A stretch of DNA of 64,000 bases from Shewanella aquimarina (GTDB lineage Bacteria > Pseudomonadota > Gammaproteobacteria > Enterobacterales > Shewanellaceae). The notes beneath the pieces were generated by a model. The model saw nothing but the letters and a program-made list of their open reading frames with translations, was not told the DNA's origin and did not search any database. Each line of letters opens with the position of its first letter. Positions within the stretch are counted from its first letter, which is position 1. The translations under genes were made by a program, and so were the position numbers. Below, piece after piece: positions 34,547 to 45,369 of this stretch. The stretch lies in the NCBI RefSeq assembly GCF_023349185.1, contig NZ_JAKIKY010000011.1:115043-179042 (forward strand), given 5' to 3'.

Positions 34547-36244
34547 ATGCCGCTGATCCTCCTGCTCACCCAACAGATGTGTCTCTATCTGGTGATAGTG
34601 TACCTGCTGAGTAAGACGCCGCTGTTTAAGTTGTTTGCCGAAACGGCCACTCGCCTGCCCCATAAGATCTACATCTATCTTATCTTCTCGGGCTTTTGCA
34701 TCATGGCCACCTATTTTGGCGAGCAGACCAACGATGCTATCGCCAACACCCGTGCCATGGGCGCCGTACTCGGAGGCCTGTTAGGCGGACCGGTAACCGG
34801 TTTCCTGGTCGGCTTAACCGGCGGTCTGCACAGATACAGCATGGGTGGCTTTACCGATCTGGCCTGTGCCATCTCCACCACCCTAGAGGGGCTATCGGCG
34901 GGCATAGTCGGCTTTTATCTGCGCAAACAAAACCGCAGTGAGATGGTCTATGCACCACTGCTGGTCGCCCTGGTCACCTTCTCGGCCGAGATGCTACAGA
35001 TGGCACTTATCCTGGCCATCGCCAAACCCTATGGCGAGGCCTTGACCCTGGTCAAACAGATTGCGCTGCCCATGCTAACGGTCAACTCCATCGGCGCCGC
35101 TCTCTTCATGAGCATGGTGCGAGATCAGAAGACCATGTTCGACAAGCTCTCCTCCGCCTTCTCCACCAAGGCGCTGAAAATTGCCGAGCGCAGCGTAGGC
35201 ATTCTTTCTAAGGGGTTCGATCAAGAGGGCAGCACTAAGGTGGCGCAGATCATACTGGAGGAGACCAACGTCGGCGCGGTGGCAATTACCGACAGGGAGA
35301 AGCTGCTGGCCTTCATCGGCATCGGCGATGACCATCATATTCCCGGGACGCCTATCTCATCTAAGATCACCCAAGATGCCATAGAGCAGAACTGCGTCAT
35401 GTTCGCCGACGGCGTGGAAACTCCCTATGCCTGCTCCATCTCGCCCCAGTGTCGTCTCGGCTCCAGCCTGGTTATCCCCCTGCGGTGTGAGTCTGAGGTG
35501 ATTGGTACCATCAAGCTCTATGAGCCGAAGAACAAGCTGTTTCTCAACATCAACCGCACCCTGGGTGAAGGGATCGCCAGGCTGATGAGTAACCAGATCC
35601 TCTATGGCCGCTATGAGCTGCAACAGAGCCTGCTCACCCAGGCCGAACTAAAGCTGTTGCAGGCTCAGGTAAATCCTCACTTCCTGTTTAACGCCCTCAA
35701 TACCATCGCCGCCATCATAGGCAAAGATCCCCTGATGGCGAGACAGCTGCTGCAACATCTGTCGCAGTTTCTGCGCATCAACCTCAAGCGCACCACGGGC
35801 CTGGTGACCCTCAGCGACGAGCTAGAACATATCGACGCCTACCTCACCATAGAGAAGGCAAGGTTTATCGACAAACTCAGCGTGCATATCGATATTCCGT
35901 CCGCGTTGCACCAGTACCGCCTGCCGGCCTTTACCCTGCAGCCCATCATAGAAAATGCGGTGAAGCACGGTACATCACACCTGCTTGAGCCCGGCGAGAT
36001 CTGGGTCAGTGGCAGAGCCGAGCAAGATTTATTAATATTGGAAGTTAAAGACAATGCAGGTCTGTATCGAGAAGAGCTCAATACAGACACCTCAGGATTA
36101 GGTATGTCCATCGTCCATAAGCGGATCCAGAGCCTGTTTGGCCCTAATTATGGCGTTAAGATCAACTGCGAGAAGGACCGTTTTACCCAAGTTATTATTA
36201 CTCTGCCGCTTAACGATGCGGCACAAACGGAATCCACGGCGTGA
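34547..36244 (+). CDS. btsS: LytS-type sensor histidine kinase BtsS
   Basis: A 565-residue kinase of the LytS/YehU family. An N-terminal multi-helix 5TM-LYT domain spans about 1-180, with TYFGEQTNDAIANTRAMG and GGPVTGFLVGLTGGLHRY. A GAF domain follows (about 220-345), then the phosphoacceptor region QVNPHFLFNALNTIAAIIG and a HATPase domain (PIIENAVKHG). In E. coli BtsS is a high-affinity pyruvate sensor. Its 4-bp overlap with btsR and the transporter gene downstream fit that role. Confidence 0.92.
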   Translation: MPLILLLTQQMCLYLVIVYLLSKTPLFKLFAETATRLPHKIYIYLIFSGFCIMATYFGEQTNDAIANTRAMGAVLGGLLGGPVTGFLVGLTGGLHRYSMGGFTDLACAISTTLEGLSAGIVGFYLRKQNRSEMVYAPLLVALVTFSAEMLQMALILAIAKPYGEALTLVKQIALPMLTVNSIGAALFMSMVRDQKTMFDKLSSAFSTKALKIAERSVGILSKGFDQEGSTKVAQIILEETNVGAVAITDREKLLAFIGIGDDHHIPGTPISSKITQDAIEQNCVMFADGVETPYACSISPQCRLGSSLVIPLRCESEVIGTIKLYEPKNKLFLNINRTLGEGIARLMSNQILYGRYELQQSLLTQAELKLLQAQVNPHFLFNALNTIAAIIGKDPLMARQLLQHLSQFLRINLKRTTGLVTLSDELEHIDAYLTIEKARFIDKLSVHIDIPSALHQYRLPAFTLQPIIENAVKHGTSHLLEPGEIWVSGRAEQDLLILEVKDNAGLYREELNTDTSGLGMSIVHKRIQSLFGPNYGVKINCEKDRFTQVIITLPLNDAAQTESTA

Positions 36245-36951
36245 TCACTTGCTTAATAATCGACGATGAACCCTTTGCCCGCGAAGCTCTCTATGACCAA
36301 CTCAAGATCTATCCTGATCTTGAGGTAATAGGCCAGTGCAGTAATGCCATAGAGGGGATGCAAGCCATTGGCAAGCTCAAGCCTCAGCTGATCTTCGTCG
36401 ATATTCAGATGCCCAAGGTAAATGGACTCGAGATGGTCGCCATGTTAGATCCCGACAACATGCCCAGGGTGGTGTTTGTTACCGCCTTCGACGAGTACGC
36501 CATCAAGGCCTTCGACAATCATGCCTTCGATTATCTGCTCAAACCCGTCGATGAGGCGCGCCTGGCCACCACTATTGAAAGGGTGCGCCGCGATCTACAC
36601 CAAAAGCCGCTGGATGCCGTGCTGCCGACTCAGCTCGAGCATGTTCCCTGTTACTGCGGCAATCGTCTCAAGGTGATCAATGTCGATGAAGTGGAGTTTG
36701 CCTTTAGCGATCTCAGCGGCATCCATGTCACCACGGCGCAGGAGCAGGTGCACACTCACCTGACCCTCAAGGTGTTAGAGGAGAAGACAGATCTGGTACG
36801 CTGCCATAAGCAGTATCTGGTCTCGCCGCAGGCGATCAGCGAGATCCTCATCCTGGAAAATGGCGCCGAGGTGGTCACCCACTCGGGTAAAACCATCCCT
36901 GTGTCGCGGCGTTTCCTCAAGCCGCTGAAACAGATCTTCGGCTTTCATTAA
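36241..36951 (+). CDS. btsR: LytTR response regulator BtsR
   Basis: A 236-residue regulator: receiver domain 1-120 with phospho-acceptor Asp in IFVDIQMPKVNGLEM and signature VTAFDEYAIKAF, then a LytTR DNA-binding domain (about 135-236). Overlaps btsS by 4 bp (ATGA-type junction). The E. coli homologue activates the pyruvate transporter gene btsT. The expected operator is present just downstream at 36973-37001. Confidence 0.93.
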   Translation: MITCLIIDDEPFAREALYDQLKIYPDLEVIGQCSNAIEGMQAIGKLKPQLIFVDIQMPKVNGLEMVAMLDPDNMPRVVFVTAFDEYAIKAFDNHAFDYLLKPVDEARLATTIERVRRDLHQKPLDAVLPTQLEHVPCYCGNRLKVINVDEVEFAFSDLSGIHVTTAQEQVHTHLTLKVLEEKTDLVRCHKQYLVSPQAISEILILENGAEVVTHSGKTIPVSRRFLKPLKQIFGFH

Positions 36952-36972
36952 TACAGTTACCGCCTCGATTTT

Positions 36973-37001
36973 ACCGCTTAATCCGCTTATTCGACCACTC
37001 A
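36973..37001 (+). promoter_or_regulatory. BtsR operator: two ACC[GA]CT[CT]A boxes 13 bp apart
   Basis: ACCGCTTA (36973-36980) and ACCACTCA (36994-37001) both fit the E. coli BtsR (YehT) motif ACC[GA]CT[CT]A and are separated by exactly 13 bp, the spacing known in E. coli. They lie 69 bp upstream of the btsT start at 37071. Confidence 0.88.
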
Positions 37002-37070
37002 GCTAAATGTCGGTTTCCTAAAATTGCCGACAGGTTACACTCTTGTTAACTTTTAATGGGAGTACTAATT

Positions 37071-38507
37071 ATGATGTGGTTTCTAATCTGTGTCGGCCTG
37101 CTCCTCGGCGGATACTTCATCTACGGTAAGTTTGTTGAGAAGGTGTTCGGTATCAATACCGCTCGCCAAACCCCCGCCTTTACCAAGACAGACGGCGTCG
37201 ACTATGTACCTATGTCGAAAGGTAAGGTCTACCTCATTCAACTGTTAAACATTGCAGGTGTTGGCCCCATCTTCGGCCCTATCTTAGGTGCCCTCTATGG
37301 TCCTGCCGCCATGCTATGGATCGTCATAGGTTGTATCTTCGCTGGTGCGGTGCACGACTACTTCTCGGGCATGCTGTCGGTGCGCAACAACGGTCAGTCA
37401 GTGCCAAACCTTGCCGGTAAGTATCTGGGCAAGAGCGCCAAGCACTTCATGAACGTGTTCGCCATCATACTCCTACTGCTCGTGGGTGTGGTCTTCATCT
37501 CGGCGCCGGCAGGCCTGCTAGGCAAATTGACCGGTTGGGATGTTAGCCTGTTCCTTGGCATCATCTTTACCTACTACCTGATCGCCACTATCGTGCCGGT
37601 CGATAAGATCATAGGTCGCCTCTACCCCTTCTTCGGCGCCCTGCTGCTCTTTATGTCTGTGGGTCTGACCATCGCCCTGATCGTCTCTAGCGAGCACACG
37701 CTGCTGCCAGGTTTCAGCGCCGGTGACTTCCTGACTAACCTAAACCCGAACGACATGCCACTCTGGCCTGCGCTATTCATCACCATCGCCTGTGGTGCCG
37801 TATCTGGCTTCCACGCCACTCAGTCTCCGCTGATGGCCCGTTGCGTCGAAAATGAATCTAACGGCCGCTTCGTATTCTACGGTGCCATGATTGGTGAAGG
37901 TATCATCGCCCTTATCTGGTGTGCTATCGCCCTGTCATTCTTCGGCGGTGTAGAAGGCCTCAACGCCGGCATGGCGGGTAACCCTGCAAATGTCGTATAC
38001 GAAGCCTCTACCGGCCTGCTGGGCGCAGTCGGCGGATTCATGGCTATCCTAGGTGTGATTGTTCTGCCTATCACCTCTGGCGATACCGCTTTCCGCTCTG
38101 CACGTCTTATCCTGTCAGAGTTCTTCAAGATGCCACAGACAGCGCTGCCTAAGCGTCTAATGCTGGCCATTCCACTGTTTGTGGTTGGTGCGATTCTGAC
38201 TCAGGTTGACTTCGGTGTGATCTGGCGTTACTTCGGTGTGGCTAACCAAACCACCGCTGTAATGATGCTTTGGACCGCTTCCGCTTATCTGCTGCGTCAT
38301 AACAAGCTGCACTGGATCTGTACCGTACCGGCCATGTTCATGACCACTGTGGTCATCAGCTTCCTGCTGAACTCGGCCACCTTAGGTGCAGGCCTACCTA
38401 TGACGGTATCGACCATTGCCGGTGTGGTATCAACCTTGGTCATTACCGCACTCATCATAGTGAAGACTAAGGGCCGCGGCGAAGAAGAGTTACCCGAAGA
38501 AGCCTAA
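37071..38507 (+). CDS. btsT: CstA/BtsT family pyruvate (carbon starvation) transporter
   Basis: A 478-residue polytopic membrane protein of the short CstA form. It has the family motifs KVYLIQLLNIAGVGPIFGPI, ALYGPAAMLWIVIG and VHDYFSGMLSVR, and at least 12 hydrophobic segments. CstA and BtsT import pyruvate (CstA also peptides). The start at 37071 is preferred because GGGAG lies 8 bp upstream; the ATG at 37056 has none. The BtsR boxes upstream mark it as the target of BtsSR. Confidence 0.92.
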   Translation: MMWFLICVGLLLGGYFIYGKFVEKVFGINTARQTPAFTKTDGVDYVPMSKGKVYLIQLLNIAGVGPIFGPILGALYGPAAMLWIVIGCIFAGAVHDYFSGMLSVRNNGQSVPNLAGKYLGKSAKHFMNVFAIILLLLVGVVFISAPAGLLGKLTGWDVSLFLGIIFTYYLIATIVPVDKIIGRLYPFFGALLLFMSVGLTIALIVSSEHTLLPGFSAGDFLTNLNPNDMPLWPALFITIACGAVSGFHATQSPLMARCVENESNGRFVFYGAMIGEGIIALIWCAIALSFFGGVEGLNAGMAGNPANVVYEASTGLLGAVGGFMAILGVIVLPITSGDTAFRSARLILSEFFKMPQTALPKRLMLAIPLFVVGAILTQVDFGVIWRYFGVANQTTAVMMLWTASAYLLRHNKLHWICTVPAMFMTTVVISFLLNSATLGAGLPMTVSTIAGVVSTLVITALIIVKTKGRGEEELPEEA

Positions 38508-38537
38508 AATACTCCGGTAACAACCCCCAAAGTAAAA

Positions 38538-38561
38538 AACCAGTCGCAAGACTGGTTTTTT
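38538..38561 (+). terminator. terminator of btsT
   Basis: AACCAGTC (38538-38545), loop GCAA, GACTGGTT (38550-38557) then a T run; 30 bp after the stop codon. Confidence 0.9.
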
Positions 38562-38621
38562 TATGCCGGTATCTGTGACGCTCACAACACCAATCGTTTT
38601 AGCGCTATACGCCTGAGCGTT

Positions 38622-39161
38622 TTATCCCTTTAGCTGCTCAGGGATAATATGTACACTGCCGCTATCGTTGGAGAGCCACACCTCGCCCTCGCTGATATTA
38701 TATTGCAGGCTCATGTTGCGACTGACCATCTCGCCCATCGCCTTCACCTGCTCTTCGGGCAGGTTCCACACCGCAAGGTTCTGATAACGGCTGAGCGCCT
38801 GCTCATTTTGCTGCCACCAGATAGGCACGGCGCGGCCGCCATAGGTATAGAGCAACACCCTATCGGCGCGGCTGCTGGCCTTTCTCAGCCACTTCTCATC
38901 GCTCTGACCAAACTCGATCCACAGCTCTATCTCGTCGCTTAAGGATTTCTGCCACAGCTCGGGCTCGCCTTCGACGCACAGTCCCTTGCTAAAGGCCAGG
39001 GTGTCGCTGGCATTCAGGGCAAAGGCGAGCAGCCTGACCATCATGCGGGCATCGGTTTCAGACGGGTGTTGTGAAATAGTGAGGGAATGATCCTGGTAGT
39101 AGCCACGATCCATGTCGGCAATCTGCAGCTGCACTTTATAAACGGTTGCTTTGGGCGCCAT
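38622..39161 (-). CDS. yaeQ: YaeQ family protein
   Basis: A 179-residue protein covering the whole YaeQ family: MAPKATVYKVQLQIADMDR; DHSLTISQHPSETDARMMVR; LWIEFGQSDEKWLRKASSRA. The YaeQ fold is a PD-(D/E)XK-like variant of unknown activity; E. coli YaeQ was once linked to RfaH suppression. It is a single gene, 68 bp upstream of the siroheme-synthase-like gene on the same strand. Confidence 0.93.
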   Translation of the reverse strand: MAPKATVYKVQLQIADMDRGYYQDHSLTISQHPSETDARMMVRLLAFALNASDTLAFSKGLCVEGEPELWQKSLSDEIELWIEFGQSDEKWLRKASSRADRVLLYTYGGRAVPIWWQQNEQALSRYQNLAVWNLPEEQVKAMGEMVSRNMSLQYNISEGEVWLSNDSGSVHIIPEQLKG

Positions 39162-39229
39162 AATGCTCAGTCGTTAAGAATAAAGCGCCTAGTTTACCCT
39201 AATTAGGCGCCCTTTGAGCAAGAGAAGCG

Positions 39230-40141
39230 TTATAGTGCACCCGGGCGCAGGTGTTTCGCCATGGGGAAATGGGCCACCAGCTGGGCTATGGTCTCGGCTT
39301 CGGCGTAGACCATCACCCGCTCGCCCTTGTCTAATCTGGCTGCCAACTCACTGAGCGGTAACACGGGCTGACGTCCGGCGTCGCGGCGCACCAACTCAGA
39401 CAGACGCTCTGGCAGCGCTAAGTCACTACAGAGCCAGTCGAGACGCTGCATCATAGGCACGGCGGCCAGAGGCAGCAGATCGATTGAGGTGTGGGCATCG
39501 AGCAGCAAGAGTTCGCCACTGGTCGATAGGGTATCGAACGCCTGCTCGAAATAATTGTCAGTACGCTCATCGAACCTGTCGCCATTGAGGCGGAAAAACT
39601 GCTCCCAGAACAGCTTGCGCTGTTCAAACGCCGGCAGACGGTCTTGAACTTCGGTGCGTTTCTCGGCGATGAAATCAAACAGCCCGCTCAGGGATGCTGG
39701 CAGCCAGGTCTCCAAACGCGCCCTAAGCTCGCGGGCAAACACGGGGGCGGCGCCACTGGTGCTGATGGCGACCTGTAAGCGGCCCCTGTCGACGATGGCG
39801 GGGGTGATGAAGTTACAGAGTTTGGGGGCATCGACCACATTGACCCAGAGCCCCTGCGCCTTGGCCTGCAGGGCAAACTGACGATTGAGAGGCTCGTCAC
39901 TGGTCGCCATGTAGAGCAGATCTATCCCTTCAAGATCGTCGAGTTCGGCGAATCTCTGTTCCAGGGCGATCAGCCCCTGATTAGCCATGGCCATCACGGC
40001 GTCGCAGACATCCGGGGCGATCACCCGAATGTGGGCCTGAGTGCGGCTCAGCAACTCAAGTTTACGGCTGGCGACAATGCCTGCGCCTATCATCAGGATC
40101 TTCAGCCCATCGGCCTGAGCGAAAATGGGAAAATATTGCAT
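39230..40141 (-). CDS. CysG-N-type precorrin-2 dehydrogenase/ferrochelatase with decayed methyltransferase tail
   Basis: A 303-residue protein. Residues 1-200 are the CysG N-terminal module (NAD binding ILMIGAGIVASRKLELL; catalytic-type Asp104 in NVVDAPKLCNFITP; VAISTSGAAPV), which turns precorrin-2 into siroheme. From about 205 the sequence still aligns with the start of the CysG methyltransferase module (GELLLLDAHTSID where GEVVLVGAGPGDA is expected, then LVRRDAGR), but the glycine loop is lost and about 150 residues are missing at the end. It should make siroheme but not methylate uroporphyrinogen, which needs a separate CobA-type enzyme. Confidence 0.88.
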   Translation of the reverse strand: MQYFPIFAQADGLKILMIGAGIVASRKLELLSRTQAHIRVIAPDVCDAVMAMANQGLIALEQRFAELDDLEGIDLLYMATSDEPLNRQFALQAKAQGLWVNVVDAPKLCNFITPAIVDRGRLQVAISTSGAAPVFARELRARLETWLPASLSGLFDFIAEKRTEVQDRLPAFEQRKLFWEQFFRLNGDRFDERTDNYFEQAFDTLSTSGELLLLDAHTSIDLLPLAAVPMMQRLDWLCSDLALPERLSELVRRDAGRQPVLPLSELAARLDKGERVMVYAEAETIAQLVAHFPMAKHLRPGAL

Positions 40142-40211
40142 TATCTAAATGACTTGTCTCGACTAAGAATAAGACAAGAGTAAAGTAAGCCTAAGTCAGC
40201 GGCAAGCACTA

Positions 40212-40529
40212 CTAGCTGAGCTGCTCGCTGCGCTCGGCGCTGCAATGCCAGCAGAGTTCAAAGTTACCTTCGTTTATCTCGTGACACTTAACGCACTGCC
40301 ACTTGGGACTCTCGCTATTTAGGGTCTCAAGCTGCGCCCTGGCCGCCTCATACTGAGACTCTGCGACCCACAGCTCGACATCCTGTAAGTCAACCGGCAA
40401 CTCACCGATACCACCTAGCAAGGCCTCGCCTCGCAGTTCGACCCCAATACCGCAGGCCTCCAACATCCCTTTCCAAGCATGGGCCTGTAACAAGTTACCA
40501 CCGGCCACCAACTTACTGCGCTCTTCCAT
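40212..40529 (-). CDS. DUF2007 domain protein with C-terminal zinc ribbon
   Basis: A 105-residue protein. The first 70 residues fit the DUF2007 putative signal-transducing domain (LLQAHAWKGMLEACGIGVEL, then DVELWVAESQYEAARAQLE). Residues 76-100 hold two CxxC pairs (WQCVKCHEI and ELCWHCSAE) that form a zinc ribbon. Function unknown. It is alone, with the second MITE-like copy in its upstream region. Confidence 0.8.
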   Translation of the reverse strand: MEERSKLVAGGNLLQAHAWKGMLEACGIGVELRGEALLGGIGELPVDLQDVELWVAESQYEAARAQLETLNSESPKWQCVKCHEINEGNFELCWHCSAERSEQLS

Positions 40530-40583
40530 CTTTATCCCCTACAACGCTTGCTCTTTTTGGCAAATTATCAGGTGTATTGATTA

Positions 40584-40745
40584 ATACCAATCGTAATAAA
40601 TAATTAATCGTTCTAGCTTGTTACAACGCTCGATAACTGTATTAGTATTTTTAATTGTAGAATAACTACTTATCTAAAAATCCTGCTTTGTTCTCAAGCG
40701 TTTTTCCTGCGCTATTTCTGATCACATATTTACTGTGATTGGTAT
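40584..40745. mobile_element. MITE-like element, copy 2
   Basis: A 162-bp element nearly identical to 16003-16164 and in the same orientation, with the same inverted ends ATACCAATC and GATTGGTAT. It occupies most of the 336-bp gap between secF and the DUF2007 gene. Some differences between the copies are in the inner third, so the copies are not brand new. Confidence 0.8.
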
Positions 40746-40811
40746 ATTCGCTCAACATCCTAGCCTTAAAACTGACCAATTGTCGAGTCGGGATCCGGCC
40801 AATTTGGCAAT

Positions 40812-40838
40812 AAAAAAGCCACGTAACCGTGGCTTTTT
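40812..40838 (-). terminator. terminator of the secDF operon
   Basis: GCCACG (40818-40823), loop TAAC, CGTGGC (40828-40833), with A and T runs outside. On the minus strand it ends in six T residues, 30 bp after the secF stop. Confidence 0.85.
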
Positions 40839-40865
40839 CATAACACATATCAGGCAATCTGTGCC

Positions 40866-41819
40866 CTATGGCATCAGCGCTTCCTGATCCGCGCCCTCTT
40901 TCTCGATCTCTACTGGCATCATATGCTCGCGATTGATCCCCAGCTTAACCGCCAGGAAACTCGCCACATAGATAGAAGAGAAAGTACCCACGAAAATACC
41001 CATCAGCAAGGCTGTTGCGAAGCCGTGGATCATGGTACCGCCCTTGAGGAACAGGGCCACAACCACCACCAGGGTCGTGCCCGTGGTAATGATGGTACGG
41101 CTCATGGTTTGGGTGATAGAGTTGTTCACCACATCTTCTGGAGTGCCCTTACGCATCTTGAGGAAGTTCTCACGGATACGGTCAAACACAACGATAGTAT
41201 CGTTGAGTGAGTAACCCACCACCGTCAGCACACCGGCCAGGACGGTCAGGTCAAACTCCAGCTGGAACAGAGAGAACACACCTAGGGTGATGATCACGTC
41301 GTGCGCCAACGCCGCTACCGAACCCAGCGCCAGGCGCCATTCGAAACGGAAAGAGACGTAGATAAGGATACAGATCAGCGCCACCAAGACGGCCAGGCCG
41401 CCCTGCTCAGCAAGCTCTTTACCCACCTGAGGACCAACAAACTCGACACGCTTCTGGGTCACGCTAGGATCAACCTGAGACGCAGCCTGCATCACATGCT
41501 CGACTTGCAGGTCGCTCTTCACGCCCTCTTTCACTGGCAGACGGATCAGCACGTCACGGCTCGAACCGAAGTTCTGCACCACGGCACCGTCAGTCTCATC
41601 AGAGGTCAGGGCGCCGCGCAGCTTATTAAGATCGACAGGGTTTTTAAACTCCATCTCAACGACGGTACCGCCGGTGAAATCAAGTCCCCAGTTAATCCCA
41701 TTCACGGCCAGAGAAGCTAGTGAGCCGACCACCAAGACAAGTGATAGCGCACTAATGGCCACGGCGTGACGCAGGAAGTTGATCGTGCCTTTAATTGATA
41801 AAATCTGGAACATGGTCAA
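40866..41819 (-). CDS. secF: Protein translocase subunit SecF
   Basis: A 317-residue RND-type membrane protein with six transmembrane segments and one large periplasmic loop (about 40-135). The typical pattern NGINWGLDFTGGTVVEM and GVLTVVGYSLNDTIVVFDRI are present. It uses the proton gradient with SecD to complete protein export. It is 7 bp from secD on the same strand. Confidence 0.97.
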   Translation of the reverse strand: MTMFQILSIKGTINFLRHAVAISALSLVLVVGSLASLAVNGINWGLDFTGGTVVEMEFKNPVDLNKLRGALTSDETDGAVVQNFGSSRDVLIRLPVKEGVKSDLQVEHVMQAASQVDPSVTQKRVEFVGPQVGKELAEQGGLAVLVALICILIYVSFRFEWRLALGSVAALAHDVIITLGVFSLFQLEFDLTVLAGVLTVVGYSLNDTIVVFDRIRENFLKMRKGTPEDVVNNSITQTMSRTIITTGTTLVVVVALFLKGGTMIHGFATALLMGIFVGTFSSIYVASFLAVKLGINREHMMPVEIEKEGADQEALMP

Positions 41820-41826
41820 CTTCCCC

Positions 41827-43677
41827 TTAAATAGACAGTTTCTTCACGCGCTTACCGCCCCAGATAGCGTTAACTATCGAGCGAGTACCCACGATGGCGG
41901 TGAACATAGAGGTCGCGATACCTATCATCAGGGTCACGGCGAAGCCTTTCACGGCGCCCGTACCCACGGCAAACAGGATCAAGGCCGTCATAAAGGTGGT
42001 GATGTTGGCATCGGCAATGGTTGAAAACGCGTTGCCATAACCTTCATGAATCGCCTGTTGTACGCTGCGTCCCGCTCGAAGTTCCTCACGAATACGCTCG
42101 TAAATCAGTACGTTACCATCAACCGCCATACCGACTGTCAATACCATACCTGCGATACCCGGCAACGTTAGCACGGCGCCAGGGATCATTGACATCACCC
42201 CAACCACCATCACTAGGTTAGCCGTCAGCGCCAGGTTAGCGATAAGACCAAAGCCACGGTAGTAGACCAGCATGAAGATCAACACGACCGCCATACCCCA
42301 GATCATCGCCTGCAGACCGTTATCGATGTTCTCGGCACCCAGGCTAGGACCAATGGTGCGCTCTTCAACAATAGAGACAGGCGCGATCAGGGCTCCCGCA
42401 CGTAGCAAGAGAGCCAGGTTTTGCGCTTCAGAGTGGTCAAGCCCGGTGATCACGAAGTTGCGGCCCAGACGCGCCTGGATGGTCGCGACCGAAATCACCT
42501 CTTCGATCTTATCCATCTTCACGCTGCCGTCAGGGTTCTTGGCGCCGTTATCCTTATACTCGATGAACAGGGTCGCCATCGGCTTACCGATGTTGTCCTT
42601 GGTCACGTTCGAGAAGATAGAGCCCCCCTTAGAGTCTAGGTTAATAGACACCTGAGGACGGCTGTACTCGTCGAAACTTGGCTGTGCGCCCTGGATATGG
42701 TCACCGGTGAGCATCACCTCTTTATGCAGGGCCACTTTACCGCCCTCGCGGCGATCATAGATCTGCGAACCTGGAGACACGCGACCAGCTGCAATCGCCG
42801 CCGCATCGGCCTTCTCATCAACCATGTGGAATTCGATAGATGCAGTCGCACCCAGGATATCCTTGGCACGGGCCGTGTCTTGAACACCCGGCAATTCGAC
42901 GATGATGCGCTCCGCACCTTGGCGCTGAACCACAGGCTCGGCAACACCCAACTCGTTCACACGGTTACGCAAAGTGGTGATGTTCTGCTGCAGCGCTTCC
43001 TCTTTCACTTGCTTGAGGTAGATCTCGCTCATGTTCGCCAGCAGCATGAAATCGCTGCCTGACGACGCATCGACGAACACCATCTCGTTAGTGCGGCTCT
43101 TGAGGAATCGTTCCGCCTTGGCTAAATTCTCGGCATCACGAAACTTGATCTCAATCCCTTTAGGGGTATTGCGAATACCCGCATAACGAATTTTTTCACC
43201 ACGAAGATCGGTTCTGAAGTCGGCAATTTTTGCTTCTGTCATCTTGCGGATCGCCTCGCTCATGTCCACTTCCATCAGGAAGTGCACACCACCACGAAGG
43301 TCCAGACCCAGCTTCATCGGGCTACCACCCATAGACTCCAGCCACTGAGGCGTAGCCGGTGCCAGGTTAAGCGCCACGATATATTTGTCGCCGAGTACCT
43401 CGGCAATTGCTTCTTTCGCCAGCAGTTGCTGGTCCGCATCGGCTACACGTACCAATAGCTGACCGTTTTCCAACTCTGAACGCTTCACCGCGATGCCTTT
43501 CGCCGACAGGATGTCAGTGACTTCACTCTGAGTCGAAGCATTAACTTCCGCGCCACGTGTGGCCACGACCTGCACCGCGTGATCTTCACCAAATAAATTT
43601 GGTATTGCGTAGAAGGCACCGACGGTGATGATCAACGCCACCATCAGGTTCTTCCACATTGGGTATTTATTTAACAC
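41827..43677 (-). CDS. secD: Protein translocase subunit SecD
   Basis: A 616-residue partner of SecF, normal length. It has one N-terminal membrane segment, a long periplasmic domain ([15 protein letters not shown]) and the C-terminal five-segment RND part with [18 protein letters not shown]. It promotes late steps of Sec export at the inner membrane. It is part of queA-tgt-yajC-secD-secF as in E. coli. Confidence 0.97.
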   Translation of the reverse strand: MLNKYPMWKNLMVALIITVGAFYAIPNLFGEDHAVQVVATRGAEVNASTQSEVTDILSAKGIAVKRSELENGQLLVRVADADQQLLAKEAIAEVLGDKYIVALNLAPATPQWLESMGGSPMKLGLDLRGGVHFLMEVDMSEAIRKMTEAKIADFRTDLRGEKIRYAGIRNTPKGIEIKFRDAENLAKAERFLKSRTNEMVFVDASSGSDFMLLANMSEIYLKQVKEEALQQNITTLRNRVNELGVAEPVVQRQGAERIIVELPGVQDTARAKDILGATASIEFHMVDEKADAAAIAAGRVSPGSQIYDRREGGKVALHKEVMLTGDHIQGAQPSFDEYSRPQVSINLDSKGGSIFSNVTKDNIGKPMATLFIEYKDNGAKNPDGSVKMDKIEEVISVATIQARLGRNFVITGLDHSEAQNLALLLRAGALIAPVSIVEERTIGPSLGAENIDNGLQAMIWGMAVVLIFMLVYYRGFGLIANLALTANLVMVVGVMSMIPGAVLTLPGIAGMVLTVGMAVDGNVLIYERIREELRAGRSVQQAIHEGYGNAFSTIADANITTFMTALILFAVGTGAVKGFAVTLMIGIATSMFTAIVGTRSIVNAIWGGKRVKKLSI

Positions 43678-43716
43678 ACCATCGCCCTCTTGGCTTAAAG
43701 TGACTTAACTTTCAAC

Positions 43717-44049
43717 TTAAAGTGACTTAATAGACCCTTTAGGCAAAACAGCCGCTATGTAATCCTTCTTGATTGTGATTTCTGAGGTTTCGTTGATCGT
43801 CAGCAACACGTAATCGTTGTCATCGCTGATCTTGGCGATCTTACCCAGGATCCCACCACTAGTGAGCACTTCATCACCCTTGCTCAGCGAGCTCATCAGG
43901 TTCTTATGTTCCTTTACACGCTTAGATTGCGGACGGAAAATCATGAAGTAAAAGATCAAACCAAAAATGACCAGCATGAAAACCAGTTCCATGGTACCAC
44001 CCGCACCATTTACCGGCGCATCGGCTGCGTATGCATTTGAAATGAACAT
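43717..44049 (-). CDS. yajC: Preprotein translocase subunit YajC
   Basis: A 110-residue protein with one membrane segment (LVFMLVIFGLIFYFMIF, about 22-38) and a cytoplasmic domain with RPQSKRVKEHKNLMSSL and GDEVLTSGGILGKI. YajC joins the SecDF complex. It lies 27 bp after tgt and 39 bp before secD. Confidence 0.96.
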   Translation of the reverse strand: MFISNAYAADAPVNGAGGTMELVFMLVIFGLIFYFMIFRPQSKRVKEHKNLMSSLSKGDEVLTSGGILGKIAKISDDNDYVLLTINETSEITIKKDYIAAVLPKGSIKSL

Positions 44050-44076
44050 ATTTCTCTCTTCTTATTAGCAGTAAAA

Positions 44077-45243
<1,167 letters not shown>

Positions 45244-45320
45244 TTAAAACAGACACAGCTGAACAATAGAGATAAGGGCAAACAACTGAGTATCAACCCT
45301 CATCAGCAAAAATCTCTAAA

Positions 45321-45353
45321 AAAATACCCACCTCAAGTGTGGGTGGGTATTTT
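45321..45353 (-). terminator. terminator between queA and tgt
   Basis: AAAATACCCACC (45321-45332) and GGTGGGTATTTT (45342-45353) form a 12-bp stem 17 bp after the queA stop; on the minus strand it is followed by further T residues. It implies that tgt-yajC-secDF can be transcribed from a promoter in 45202-45320. Confidence 0.8.
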
Positions 45354-45369
45354 AAAGCAAAATCATCGC

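Noticed and set aside
37008..37032. inverted repeat TGTCGG/CCGACA upstream of btsT
   Set aside because: Only six base pairs with a 13-bp spacer; probably incidental next to the stronger BtsR boxes.
40666..40857. open frame within the second MITE-like copy
   Set aside because: It starts in the adjoining gap, ends inside the element and is not kept as a frame in the first copy.
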